Source: Halovenus halobia
Lineage (GTDB): Archaea; Halobacteriota; Halobacteria; Halobacteriales; Haloarculaceae
DNA: 64,000 nucleotides
Direction of reading: 5' to 3'
Assembly (NCBI RefSeq): GCF_051414135.1
Contig: NZ_JBLKOA010000001.1
Span: 806,001-870,000, forward strand
Shown here piece after piece: positions 33,882-43,129 of this stretch (its first letter is position 1; each line of letters opens with the position of its first letter). The position numbers were made by a program, and so were the translations under genes. The notes under the pieces are model-generated. The model made no database searches, had not been told where the DNA came from, and worked only from the letters and a program-made list of their open reading frames with translations.

Positions 33882-36089
33882 ATGAGATTGCCATTGGAAA
33901 CCGGAGCCCCTACGAGAGAGGTTTACGAGCCACTCAGCACAAGTGTGGAAGTATACCTCTTCTATTTCCTGGCAGCAATCGCAGTTGGAGTGCTCGCCTT
34001 TGGCCTCTACCGTCGATTGCAGGGATATACTGACGGTCCTGACGACGAGTTCGACAGGTTAGATGACCTCTCTGGTCGAATTCGCGAGGCGACGAGCATC
34101 GCCTTCTCGAATAAAAAGCAGTTCGACCGTGACATCTACGCCGGTGTTATGCACTCGTTCATCATCTGGGGCTTTCTAACACTGTTTATCGCGACATCTA
34201 TCCTCGCGCTTGACCTGTACTTCTTCAAGAAAGCGCTCGGCGCCTCCTTCTGGAAAGGGACGTTTTACGTCTCCTACCAGTTCGCAGTCGACGCGATGGG
34301 ACTGTTGTTCGTGGTCGGCATTGGAATGGCGCTGTACCGCCGCTACTGGATTCGAAACGACCGGCTGTTCAGCCGCCACTCCTCGCTCGAAGACCATCTC
34401 TTCGTCTGGATTCTGTTCGCGCTCGGCATCGGTGGATTCCTGCTCGAAGGGATTCGGATTCTCGTCAACGACTACCCCTCCTTCGAGATCGTGAGCTTCG
34501 TCGGCTGGGCCATTGCGCTCAGTTTCGACGGTATATTCAGCCTAGTCGGCGTCTCGGAGGGCCAGACCGAGACCGTCGCGGCACAACTCCACTGGGGACT
34601 CTGGTGGAGTCACGCGCTGCTCTCGCTGTTTTTCATCGCCTGGGTGCCCTACGCGAAGGGGATGCACATGTTCTCCTCGTTCGCAAACGTCGTCGCACGC
34701 GACGAGAAGGCTGGCAAGCGACTCCCGAACATCCCGTCTGATCTGGACGCGACCAACGCCGAATCGATGGACGACTTCTCCTGGAAGGACCGACTCGACC
34801 AGGACGCCTGTACGAAGTGTGGCCGCTGTTCGTCGGTCTGTCCTGCGGGCGGCTCGGGGCGACCGCTCGACCCGAAGAACGTCATTCTCGATCTGAAAGA
34901 GTACCGCGAGAACCTCGCTGACGGCGGCGAAGAGGTGGATATCATCGCTGACGGTGGGGAATCGGTGATCAACGCGGAGACGATGGAGTCCTGTATGGCC
35001 TGTATGGCCTGCATGGACGCCTGTCCGGTCGAAATCGAGCACCTCAAGAGCTTCACGAAGATGAACCGCCAGCTCGTCGACCAAGGCGACGTCGACACCA
35101 ACATTCAGGACGTCTTCCAGGACGTGATGCAGAACGGCAACACGTTCGGCAACAACCAGCGCAACCGCGGCAACTGGACCGAAGAACTCGACTTCGATGT
35201 CACCGACGCCCGCGAAGAGGAAGTCGAATACCTATGGTACGTCGGGGACTTCCCGAGTTACGACGAACGGAACAAGAAAGTTGCTCGCTCGCTTGCCAAA
35301 CTGCTCAAGGAGAGTGGCGTGAGCTTCGGGATTCTCTTCGACGACGAGAAATACGACGGGAACGACATCCGCCGAATCGGCGAGGAGTTCCTCTTCATCG
35401 AACTCGCGGGCCACCACGTCGAGACGTGGGAGGACTGCGAGTTCGAGAAGCTGATCTGCACGGACCCACACTCCTACAACACGTTCAAAAACGAGTACCC
35501 AGAGGTCGACTTCGAGGAGTTCGCCGACGACCCGATGATGCCCTTCGAGTACGAAGAACAGTGGAACGAAGATGGCGACATCGACGTCCTGCACTGGACG
35601 CAGGCTGTCGAGGAACTCGTCGAGAACGGCGCACTGGACCTCGACGGGACCGAACTCGATTACACGGTCACCTACCACGACCCATGTCACCTCGGCCGGT
35701 TCAACGACGAGTACGAGGCACCGCGCGAACTCATCCGCGCGACAGGTGCCGAACTCCACGAGATGCCACGCAACCGCGCTGATTCGTACTGCTGCGGTGG
35801 CGGTGGTGGTGGCCTCTGGCTGGACAACGAACAGGACGAGAAACCAAGTGAAGAGCGCATTCGAGAAGCCCTCGAAGACACCGAGGCCGGCGACGCCGTC
35901 GAGAAGTTCGTCGTCGCCTGCCCAATGTGCATGACGATGTACGAGGACGGCCGCAAGACTGGCGACTACGAGGACGATATCGAAATCGTCGACGTGGCCG
36001 AACTACTCGTCGAGGCTGTCGAGGCCAACGGCGCCGAAATCAGCGCCGACACCGGCGAAGGTAGCGAAACGCCCGCCTCCGCAGACTGA
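33882..36089 (+). CDS. FadF/HdrD-like membrane Fe-S oxidoreductase
   Basis: 735 residues. About five or six membrane segments (residues 20-265) form a NarI-like domain; two 4Fe-4S motifs follow (C310-x2-C-x2-C-x3-C320 and C371-x2-C-x2-C-x3-C381), then CCG-type domains. The second CCG domain is intact (DPCHLGRF, C637-C638-G639); in the first the pair is replaced by Y491-D-G. This layout is that of FadF, proposed to pass electrons from EtfAB and acyl-CoA dehydrogenases to menaquinone. A TTTTTAT box lies about 28 bases upstream. Confidence 0.85.
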   Translation: MRLPLETGAPTREVYEPLSTSVEVYLFYFLAAIAVGVLAFGLYRRLQGYTDGPDDEFDRLDDLSGRIREATSIAFSNKKQFDRDIYAGVMHSFIIWGFLTLFIATSILALDLYFFKKALGASFWKGTFYVSYQFAVDAMGLLFVVGIGMALYRRYWIRNDRLFSRHSSLEDHLFVWILFALGIGGFLLEGIRILVNDYPSFEIVSFVGWAIALSFDGIFSLVGVSEGQTETVAAQLHWGLWWSHALLSLFFIAWVPYAKGMHMFSSFANVVARDEKAGKRLPNIPSDLDATNAESMDDFSWKDRLDQDACTKCGRCSSVCPAGGSGRPLDPKNVILDLKEYRENLADGGEEVDIIADGGESVINAETMESCMACMACMDACPVEIEHLKSFTKMNRQLVDQGDVDTNIQDVFQDVMQNGNTFGNNQRNRGNWTEELDFDVTDAREEEVEYLWYVGDFPSYDERNKKVARSLAKLLKESGVSFGILFDDEKYDGNDIRRIGEEFLFIELAGHHVETWEDCEFEKLICTDPHSYNTFKNEYPEVDFEEFADDPMMPFEYEEQWNEDGDIDVLHWTQAVEELVENGALDLDGTELDYTVTYHDPCHLGRFNDEYEAPRELIRATGAELHEMPRNRADSYCCGGGGGGLWLDNEQDEKPSEERIREALEDTEAGDAVEKFVVACPMCMTMYEDGRKTGDYEDDIEIVDVAELLVEAVEANGAEISADTGEGSETPASAD

Positions 36090-36161
36090 AGCAACTCCCT
36101 TTTTGAAGCTGACTGATATATAGACCACGGAATTAATATAGTCTAGGTTGTAGAAATATAT

Positions 36162-37160
36162 ATGGAGACGCGGAAAGTTCAGGTGACAGGCGGGTCGACG
36201 TACACAGTATCATTACCGAAAGACTGGGCAACAGCCAACGACGTGAGTTCGGGGTCGAATGTCGAGTTCCACTCCGAAGAGGATCTGTTGTTGTTGACGC
36301 CACAGACCGACGAAGAGCGAACCAGAGGAACACTCGACATCTCAGACCTCACAGACGAGAACGAACTCACCCGGGCCGTAATGACGATGTACGTCAGCGG
36401 GTTCGACGTGATCAGCCTCGAAACGGACCAGATGACTGCCGAGCAGCGCCGGACTATCCGCGACGCGACGCAGGGTCTCGTCGGGCTGGAAGTGATCGAA
36501 GAAATGCCGGACAACATGGTGCTGCAGGACCTGCTGGATTCCTCTGAGCTCTCTATCGAGAACGCGGTGACGCGAATGCGGTTGGTCGCGCTGACGATGC
36601 TCGAAGACGCTGTCGAGGCGCTGATCACTGACGACGACCAGCTCGCCCACGACGTGATGGAGCGTGACGACGACGTTGACCGACTCTGGTATATGGTCTC
36701 GCGAGTGTTCCGGACCGTCCTCAGAAACCCGACAGCAGCGAACGAAATCGGCTTCGCACGCGAGACCTGTTTCGACTACCAGTCCAGTGCGCGCCAACTC
36801 GAACGAATTGCTGACCACGCGACGAAGATTGCCGAACTCGCGCTCGAACTCGGTGAGATTCCTGACTCGGCGGTCGAACCGCTACGACGACTCCACGAGG
36901 AGGCCGCGACGGTTCCCGACACCGCGATGGACGCACTGCTGGCCGGAGACTCCGAGGGAGCTGTCGAACTCGCGAGTGAAGCGCGCCAGCACATCGGCAC
37001 TGTCGACGAGATGGTCCGCAACGTCGACCAAGAAATTCACGAGTACGACCCGCAGGTCGCCCAGATTCTCGGGCTGGTTATCGACTCGCTGTCACGGACC
37101 GCCGACTACGGGACGAACATTGCCGAGAGCGCACTGCAGAAGTCAGCGCCGCGTCCCTAG
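36162..37160 (+). CDS. PhoU-domain protein with N-terminal AbrB-like domain
   Basis: 332 residues. Residues 5-50 (KVQVTGGSTYTVSLPKDWA) are an AbrB/SpoVT-like DNA-binding fold; two PhoU helical repeats follow (about 110-210 and 220-325), with acidic metal-binding residues such as MERDDDVDRL and QLERIADHATKIAEL. Likely a phosphate-signalling regulator. No pst genes are adjacent. Ends in CTAG shared with rps8e. Confidence 0.88.
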   Translation: METRKVQVTGGSTYTVSLPKDWATANDVSSGSNVEFHSEEDLLLLTPQTDEERTRGTLDISDLTDENELTRAVMTMYVSGFDVISLETDQMTAEQRRTIRDATQGLVGLEVIEEMPDNMVLQDLLDSSELSIENAVTRMRLVALTMLEDAVEALITDDDQLAHDVMERDDDVDRLWYMVSRVFRTVLRNPTAANEIGFARETCFDYQSSARQLERIADHATKIAELALELGEIPDSAVEPLRRLHEEAATVPDTAMDALLAGDSEGAVELASEARQHIGTVDEMVRNVDQEIHEYDPQVAQILGLVIDSLSRTADYGTNIAESALQKSAPRP

Positions 37161-37528
37161 TCGAGCGAAACTGCGTTGACCTGTCCGTCCTGCCCTGGGC
37201 GGGAGGTCACACGCGCGTTGCCCTCGCTGGTCTCGATGACCGCACCACGGGTGATGATGTTTCGTCGCGCGTAGTTCGGGTCTGCTGGGTTCTCGACAAC
37301 GTCGAGAATCTCCGCGGCGACGGTCCCGTCGTCGGTTGCGACCGTCGCGGTGTCGCTCGCGATGGCTCGAATCTTCGTCTGCGTCCCGCGGGCGTCGACG
37401 GCTTTGAGTTTCTGGTCGCCGACCGTTGTTTCGGTTGGCTGGTTTCCGAGTTCGTGCTTCCGGCGGTCACGTTTCGGGCGTCGTCGCCCGCCTGTTCGTT
37501 TGCGGAGAGAACGGCTTTGGTTTGACAT
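37157..37528 (-). CDS. rps8e: 30S ribosomal protein S8e
   Basis: 123 residues. The basic N terminus SRSLRKRTGGRRRPKRDRRKHELG and the closing NIITRGAVIET..ARVTSRPGQDG are diagnostic for archaeal S8e. One of the few basic proteins in the window. Confidence 0.97.
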   Translation of the reverse strand: MSNQSRSLRKRTGGRRRPKRDRRKHELGNQPTETTVGDQKLKAVDARGTQTKIRAIASDTATVATDDGTVAAEILDVVENPADPNYARRNIITRGAVIETSEGNARVTSRPGQDGQVNAVSLD

Positions 37529-37621
37529 ACTTCATTACTGACGGAGGCGACACTTGAAGCTCTCGGAACGAATCGGCGCCTCCCGATAGATTTACCCCCG
37601 CAGGGGTCAGTCGTTGTGACG

Positions 37622-38062
37622 ATGAGCCTCCGACGAGCCGTCGCCGTCCCGTTTCGCCAGCGCGGCGTTACTCGCATGACTGAAAGCGAGTTCGTCGTCG
37701 CACTCTCACTGGACCGGGACTGGTTCTCGCCGGACCAGGCCAAACGTGTCGTTACGGTCGGCGCGAGCGAGGGACTACTCGAACGCAGCAACGACGAGGT
37801 CGCCGTCGAATTCGACCCCGGAGAGGTCGAGATTCCAGACGGATTCGAGCCCACAGAGGAAATTCTCACCCAGCGGACGACCTTCGAGCGAGTTCTGCAA
37901 GCGGTCGTCGACAGCGGCGTCGAGAAACAGACGGCCGTCGCAGAAATCAATAAACTCCAGTCTGAACTGGCAATCACCATCGAAGCCGCGGCGATTCTGT
38001 ACGGTCGCCGCCGAGGACTCGAACTGCCCGAACTGACTGAACGCGCCCGCAACGAACTCTAA
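37622..38062 (+). CDS. DUF2240 family protein
   Basis: 146 residues from MSLRRAVAVPFRQRGVTRM. Helix-rich N-terminal half resembling a winged-helix (SEFVVALSLDRDWFSPDQAKRVV). Archaeal family of unknown function, perhaps nucleic-acid binding. The next gene starts one base after its stop codon. Confidence 0.82.
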   Translation: MSLRRAVAVPFRQRGVTRMTESEFVVALSLDRDWFSPDQAKRVVTVGASEGLLERSNDEVAVEFDPGEVEIPDGFEPTEEILTQRTTFERVLQAVVDSGVEKQTAVAEINKLQSELAITIEAAAILYGRRRGLELPELTERARNEL

Positions 38063-38063
38063 T

Positions 38064-38417
38064 ATGGTCGAAGACACTGTCACCGACGGCAAACGGATCG
38101 CACAGCTACTGGCCTCGGAACTCACCGGTCTCGAAGCCAGACCACTCCACCGCGTCGCGGTCACCGACGCCGACAGCGACGCGATGCCAGCCGACAGCGG
38201 GACGCTCGCCTATCGAATTACTGTCGACGAGTCAGTATTTGCTGCTGTCCTGTTGTATCCCGAGTACATCCACGTCGAGTTCGAGTCAACCCTCGAAGAG
38301 ACAGAACTCCCTGCGGAGTTGCAGACGGACGACCCGCAGGTCCTGACTGTAACCAACGGTGCCGAGGTCAAGCGTGCTGTCGACGTCATCCGGGCGGCAG
38401 TCAGACAGGATTGGTAA
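38064..38417 (+). CDS. Conserved hypothetical protein
   Basis: 117 residues, acidic. Strand-rich middle (TLAYRITVDESVFAAVLLYPEYIHVEFES) and a C-terminal helix KRAVDVIRAAVRQDW. It follows the DUF2240 gene with one base between and precedes pyrF, so the three are likely one transcript. Confidence 0.75.
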   Translation: MVEDTVTDGKRIAQLLASELTGLEARPLHRVAVTDADSDAMPADSGTLAYRITVDESVFAAVLLYPEYIHVEFESTLEETELPAELQTDDPQVLTVTNGAEVKRAVDVIRAAVRQDW

Positions 38418-38449
38418 GGTTCATTTCGCCGGGGGACGGTGACCGGTGT

Positions 38450-39253
38450 ATGTCCTTCTTCGAGCGATTGGGCGAGCGGATCTCTGACATCGACAGTGTC
38501 GTCTCGGTCGGACTGGACCCCGACCCAGCGAGACTGCCCGACAGTGTCGCGGACGCCGACCTCCCACGGTGGGCGTTCAACCGGCGAATTATCGACGCGA
38601 CTCACGAGTACGCCGCCTGTTACAAACCAAACGCGGCGTTTTACGAGGACAGCGACGGCTGGCGCGCACTCCGCGAGACGGTAGCGTACGCACACGGAAA
38701 GGACGTCCCGGTGTTGCTCGACGCAAAGCGTGGCGATATCGGGAACACGGCCAGACAGTACGCGTCTGTACTCGATGACGTGGACGCGATCACAATCAAT
38801 CCGTATCTCGGCGGCGACTCCGTCCAGCCGTTTCTGAATCGTGAGGACTGCGGAGTGTTCGTCCTCTGTCGAACCTCGAACCCGGGTGGTGCAGACCTGC
38901 AAGACCTCACACTCGACAGCGGCGAGACAGTCTACGAGCGCGTCGCCACGCTTGCTGACGCCTGGAACACCAACGACAATGTTGGACTCGTCGTCGGCGC
39001 AACGGCCCCGGAAGAACTCGAGGAGATCCGCGAGCAGGTTCCAGACCTCCCATTTCTCGTCCCCGGCGTGGGCGCACAGGGCGGCGACGAGGCTGCTGCG
39101 GTCGAACACGGACTGGTCGACGGTGTCGGGTTGGTAAACTCCTCACGAGGAATTATTTTCGCTGGTGAGGACCACGCCGACGGCAGCGATTACTTTGCTG
39201 CGGCTGGCCAGTCAGCGAAGCAACTCAGAAACGCCCTCAACCAACACCGCTAG
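38450..39253 (+). CDS. pyrF: Orotidine 5'-phosphate decarboxylase (type 2)
   Basis: 267 residues, the longer type-2 form. Catalytic motif D91-A-K93-R-G-D96-I in VLLDAKRGDIGNTA; phosphate site VPGVGAQGGD and VNSSRGI. Makes UMP in pyrimidine synthesis. The ATG at 38450 starts MSFFERLGERI. Ends in CTAG shared with the convergent zinc-finger gene. Confidence 0.95.
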   Translation: MSFFERLGERISDIDSVVSVGLDPDPARLPDSVADADLPRWAFNRRIIDATHEYAACYKPNAAFYEDSDGWRALRETVAYAHGKDVPVLLDAKRGDIGNTARQYASVLDDVDAITINPYLGGDSVQPFLNREDCGVFVLCRTSNPGGADLQDLTLDSGETVYERVATLADAWNTNDNVGLVVGATAPEELEEIREQVPDLPFLVPGVGAQGGDEAAAVEHGLVDGVGLVNSSRGIIFAGEDHADGSDYFAAAGQSAKQLRNALNQHR

Positions 39254-39450
39254 AAGCGGTAGGTGTCGACGCCGTCAGGCAGGTTTTCCTGGCTGGTCTT
39301 TCCGTCCCCCTGTCCATGTTCAGCCGTACACTCGACACACTGCGCAACGGACTCTTCGTAGTGCCGTTCACAGACCAACTTCCCACACAGTCGACAGCTC
39401 TCGTCAGCCTCGGCGTCCGTACAAATCTGACAGAGCCCAGTAACGCTCAT
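39250..39450 (-). CDS. Small zinc-finger protein
   Basis: 66 residues from MSVTGLCQICTDAEADESC. Cysteine pairs C7-x2-C10, then CRLCGKLVC, then C-x2-C (QCVECTAEH) plus H make a treble-clef or HIT-like zinc finger. Likely a protein-interaction factor; function unknown. Confidence 0.75.
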   Translation of the reverse strand: MSVTGLCQICTDAEADESCRLCGKLVCERHYEESVAQCVECTAEHGQGDGKTSQENLPDGVDTYRF

Positions 39451-39546
39451 ACGTACTCGTAGGGGAGTGACCCCTTTGAAGTTGGTGCCGGGTTCTGCGA
39501 GCGTTGCCATCGTACCGTTTATCCGGGTGGTTTACGAGTGTGAGGT

Positions 39547-40335
39547 ATGGAGCACATTGACTACGAAGTCGTCGGCGACACGGCAACGATTACGATTCAG
39601 AATCCGGAGTTGCGTAACGCACTCACACTTGGCGTCGCAACAGAGATCAGCGAAGCAGTCGAACGTGTCGAAGACAGTGACGCTCGTTGTCTCGTCCTCC
39701 AGGGTGCAGACGGAAACTTCTGTGCGGGCGGCGACATCAAATCGATGGTCGAGAATCTCTCCACCGACCGAGGGATGGAAGAGTTGATCGAGGACTCGGC
39801 GCTGCCAGTCGAGCGGTCGGTCCAGAACGTCTACGAATGCTCGGTGCCGACAGTGGCAAAAGTCGACGGCTCCGCGTTCGGTGCCGGAGCGACGCTTGCG
39901 CTAGCCTGTGATATGGTTCTGGCGAGCGAGCGCGCCGAGATGAGCTTTGGCTTCCGACGAATTGGGCTCTCTATCGATTCGGGTACGTCCTACATGCTTC
40001 CCCGGGTCGTCGGCCAAAAGAAGGCGATGGACCTCGTGTATACCGGCGAACTGGTCGACGCTGACCGCGCCGAGGAACTCGGACTAGTCAGTCGAGTCTT
40101 CCCGACCGAAGAGTTCGAGGAGCAAAGCCAGGAACTCATCGAGAGTATCGCGACGGGACCGACAGTCGCGCTGAAACACTCGAAACGACTGCTCCAGAAC
40201 GGTGCAGACCGGACGTTCGACGAGGCAATCGAAGCCGAAACCGACGGGCTGCGGTCCTGTTTCGAGAGCGAGGATTTCGCCACAGGTGTGCAGGCGTTCG
40301 TCAACAAGCAGACGCCGGAATTCGAGGGCGAGTAG
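39547..40335 (+). CDS. Enoyl-CoA hydratase/isomerase family protein
   Basis: 262 residues, crotonase fold: NFCAGGDIKSMVE and GSAFGAGATLALACDMVLASERAEMSFGF provide the oxyanion hole and active-site loop. The residues usually acting as the two hydratase glutamates are not both obvious, so hydratase versus isomerase is open. TTTATCC lies about 30 bases upstream. Stop codon abuts the convergent gene. Confidence 0.88.
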   Translation: MEHIDYEVVGDTATITIQNPELRNALTLGVATEISEAVERVEDSDARCLVLQGADGNFCAGGDIKSMVENLSTDRGMEELIEDSALPVERSVQNVYECSVPTVAKVDGSAFGAGATLALACDMVLASERAEMSFGFRRIGLSIDSGTSYMLPRVVGQKKAMDLVYTGELVDADRAEELGLVSRVFPTEEFEEQSQELIESIATGPTVALKHSKRLLQNGADRTFDEAIEAETDGLRSCFESEDFATGVQAFVNKQTPEFEGE

Positions 40336-40923
40336 TTACAGTTCGGTACTGATGATGCCGCCAATCGCGCCGAACACAGCCGGGTAGAGCAGGCCGACAA
40401 GCAACACACCCGGGACGAGCGCAGGGCTCTGGGTCACGGTGAACCCAAAGCCAGAGTTCTCGACCGAGAAGATGACCGTGCCGAGCAGCGCCGGCAGAAC
40501 AGTGCCAACAGCGAGCGTGGCTCCAGCGATTGCACCGTCGCTCAACTCTCGTGCACCCGCGTAGTTTGCCACCGCTATGCCAGTACCGACCAACACGAGG
40601 ATTGGAATCAGGTGATAGACCACTGCCGGAACGCTGACCGCGTTGACAGACTCGCTAAACAGTGTGCTGTCGGTCAAGTAGTTGAATGAGGAGGTACGAC
40701 TTCCGCCGCCGGCCGTTGCTGTGACTTCGAGATTTGCGAACTGAGCGTTGTAATAAAGCCATCCAGCGGCTTCGACAAGATTCTCAGAGATGTCGTCGGA
40801 CTCACCGAGCGCAACGACAACGAGCGTGACGATGTACCCGACGACAAACGATGCAAAGCCGAAGATAGCCCCCTCTTTGATTGGTGGGCCATCCATGCCG
40901 CGATTGCGCCCTAAGGATGACAT
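40336..40923 (-). CDS. Haloarchaeal membrane protein of unknown function
   Basis: 195 residues with about five hydrophobic segments (e.g. FGFASFVVGYIVTLVVVAL, VYHLIPILVLVGTGIAV, PALVPGVLLVGLLYPAVFG) and a polar outer loop (ATAGGGSRTSSFNY). The ATG at 40923 is preferred over 40896 because a CATAAATA box lies about 30 bases upstream. Confidence 0.75.
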   Translation of the reverse strand: MSSLGRNRGMDGPPIKEGAIFGFASFVVGYIVTLVVVALGESDDISENLVEAAGWLYYNAQFANLEVTATAGGGSRTSSFNYLTDSTLFSESVNAVSVPAVVYHLIPILVLVGTGIAVANYAGARELSDGAIAGATLAVGTVLPALLGTVIFSVENSGFGFTVTQSPALVPGVLLVGLLYPAVFGAIGGIISTEL

Positions 40924-40977
40924 TTCAACTGAAATATCGCGGCAGATGTATTTATGTCCGGCGAAGCGAGGACAGCG

Positions 40978-41256
40978 TTACAGTTTGCTCTCGGCGTCTT
41001 CGGCGAGTTCTTTCATTCGCTTGCCGACGCGGCCGGCGTCCGAGAACTCGTCTTCGCTCATCGCGTTCGCAAGGGCGTTGCCGAGGACGAACACTGCGTG
41101 TTTGTGCTCACTTTTGGACATATGCACGTCATCCGGAGTCACGTCGATTTCGTCGTAGGCCTGAAAGAGGGAGTCGTCGACGTGCTCGAGATTTTTGAAA
41201 TAGTTCATGATGAGAACCATCTGTTCGTGCAGTTCGAGCAGTTCGTCTTTGTGCAT
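40978..41256 (-). CDS. UPF0058 family protein
   Basis: 92 residues starting MHKDELLELHEQMVLIMNYF, the characteristic opening of this archaeal family. All-helical. Function unknown. Confidence 0.88.
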   Translation of the reverse strand: MHKDELLELHEQMVLIMNYFKNLEHVDDSLFQAYDEIDVTPDDVHMSKSEHKHAVFVLGNALANAMSEDEFSDAGRVGKRMKELAEDAESKL

Positions 41257-41357
41257 ACCCTTACTACGCTCAGGCTCTCATAAGTGTGTTTGGGAGCATA
41301 GAGGGTGGGAAAGTATTGGCTAGTGGTTATTCGAGCGAGGCACGGAGAAAGACGGAG

Positions 41358-41579
41358 TCAGAAGACGTACTCGTCGTCGTGACCCATCATCCCATCGTCT
41401 TCGTACCCGCCGGGCTGTTCCTCCTCGTCGTCAATCGGGCCGCTCGTCTTGTACGCTTTGAGTCCCGTTGACAACAGATCCTCGATCGCCTCCTCGCGGT
41501 TGAGAAATTCGCCCTGTTCCACGAGCTGGGCGATCTGCATCTCGGTATGTTCGGGAATAGTGATCTCTACCTTGGGCAT
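41358..41579 (-). CDS. CopG-like ribbon-helix-helix protein
   Basis: 73 residues: N-terminal strand PKVEITIP and two helices (EMQIAQLVEQGEFLNREEAIEDLLSTGLKAY) fit a ribbon-helix-helix DNA-binding fold; the tail is acidic and glycine-rich. Possibly an autoregulated transcription factor. Confidence 0.78.
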   Translation of the reverse strand: MPKVEITIPEHTEMQIAQLVEQGEFLNREEAIEDLLSTGLKAYKTSGPIDDEEEQPGGYEDDGMMGHDDEYVF

Positions 41580-41797
41580 CGCAACGTGGAGCCTTTCGAC
41601 TGAGGGGTATTTAAGTCTGGCGGGGAATCTTCACCGCTTTACAAACTCAACCTTTTAGGATGCGAATAATTTTTCTGTATTCACGGTAGCGTCTGTCGTG
41701 GTCGTTGTTGGGGAGTGCCTTTCGGCTAGCGTTTGGTGTGACGGTCAGGTTGAATGAATAGTCAGCCTCAAGACTCGGGAGCCACTAGGAATAGTAG

Positions 41798-43129
41798 ATG
41801 GAATCAACGGGCGACGAGCACGCGGCGCAGACGGGACGACCGGTCGCAGTTCGGAGCTGTCGAGTCGACGCAGCTTCACCCCGTGACCTTGTCTCGGCTC
41901 TGGAGTGCCCGCGGCTCGTGTGGGCAGACGGCTCGGAACGAATCGTCGCTGGCGGGGCGGCGGCGACGATTACCGCCGACGGCTCCGAGCGGTTCAGCAC
42001 CGTACAACGTGAAGCCACAGCGCTACTGGCGAACGTCTCCGCAGACGCCGAACCTGCACGTCCACGGCTATACGGCGGGTTCGCATTCACTGACACACAC
42101 ACTGACCCCGGCGACGACAACCCGTGGGCTGGCTATCCCGGCGCGGAATTTGTCCTGCCAGCGGTCCAAGTCCTCGAGACCGCCGACGAAACCTGGCTGA
42201 CGACGGCTGCTACAGGACCGGACAGCACACAGCGTGCCGAGGCACGCCTCAGACAGTACCAAGAGACACTAGTTGACTTGCCGACGGTCGAGCCGTCGAG
42301 CCCGCCCGGAATCACGGAACGCAGCTACGAGCCTCCGCGAGAGGACTGGCAACAGGAAATTGAAGAAGCAACCGCACGGATTCGGGACGGCCAGCTCAGC
42401 AAAGTCGTACTCGCGCAAGCACTGACCGCGACGCTCGCTGGACCCGTCGACCCCGCAGACGTACTGGGTCGGCTTGCCGAGTCGTACCCGGACTGTTTCC
42501 AGTTCCTGTTCGAGCCTGTCGGGGCTGGGAGTTTCTTCGGCGCAACGCCCGAACGACTGGTGTCAGTCGAGGGACCAACGTTCAAAACGGAAGCGCTGGC
42601 TGGCTCGATTGGTCGCGGCGAGACGACAGAGGAAGACGAGTGGCTGGCCAGCCAACTCCAAGAAAGTGACAAGAACACACACGAACACGAGATTGTCGTC
42701 GAAACAATTCACGACCAACTCGAGCCATTCACCAGCGATATTACGGCCGGCGCGCGACAAATTCGAAAGCTCGCAAACGTCCAGCACCTCCAGACGCCGA
42801 TTCAGGGAACGCTGGACGATGAGTACCACGTGCTCGAACTGGTCGAGGCGCTGCACCCGACGCCTGCCGTTGGCGGTCTCCCCCCAGAGCAAGCACTGGA
42901 GACAATTCGCGAGACTGAGGTGTTCGACCGGGGGTGGTACGCCGCGCCGATTGGCTGGTTTGACGCCGACGGCAACGGCACGTTCTCGGTGGCGATCCGG
43001 TCTGCACTCGCCCGGGAGCGCAAGGCCACCCTGTTTGCTGGCGCGGGCATCGTCGCCGACAGCGACCCGGACGAAGAGTGGGACGAACTCCAGCTCAAGT
43101 ACCGCCCGATTCTCGACGAACTCGTATGA
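41798..43129 (+). CDS. menF: Isochorismate synthase MenF
   Basis: 443 residues of the chorismate-utilising family: DGQLSKVVLAQALTA, FGATPERLVSVEG, LAGSIGRGETTEEDE, HEIVVETIHDQLEPF and LHPTPAVGGLPPEQAL. It converts chorismate to isochorismate, the first step of menaquinone synthesis. Overlaps menD by four bases (ATGA). Confidence 0.93.
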   Translation: MESTGDEHAAQTGRPVAVRSCRVDAASPRDLVSALECPRLVWADGSERIVAGGAAATITADGSERFSTVQREATALLANVSADAEPARPRLYGGFAFTDTHTDPGDDNPWAGYPGAEFVLPAVQVLETADETWLTTAATGPDSTQRAEARLRQYQETLVDLPTVEPSSPPGITERSYEPPREDWQQEIEEATARIRDGQLSKVVLAQALTATLAGPVDPADVLGRLAESYPDCFQFLFEPVGAGSFFGATPERLVSVEGPTFKTEALAGSIGRGETTEEDEWLASQLQESDKNTHEHEIVVETIHDQLEPFTSDITAGARQIRKLANVQHLQTPIQGTLDDEYHVLELVEALHPTPAVGGLPPEQALETIRETEVFDRGWYAAPIGWFDADGNGTFSVAIRSALARERKATLFAGAGIVADSDPDEEWDELQLKYRPILDELV

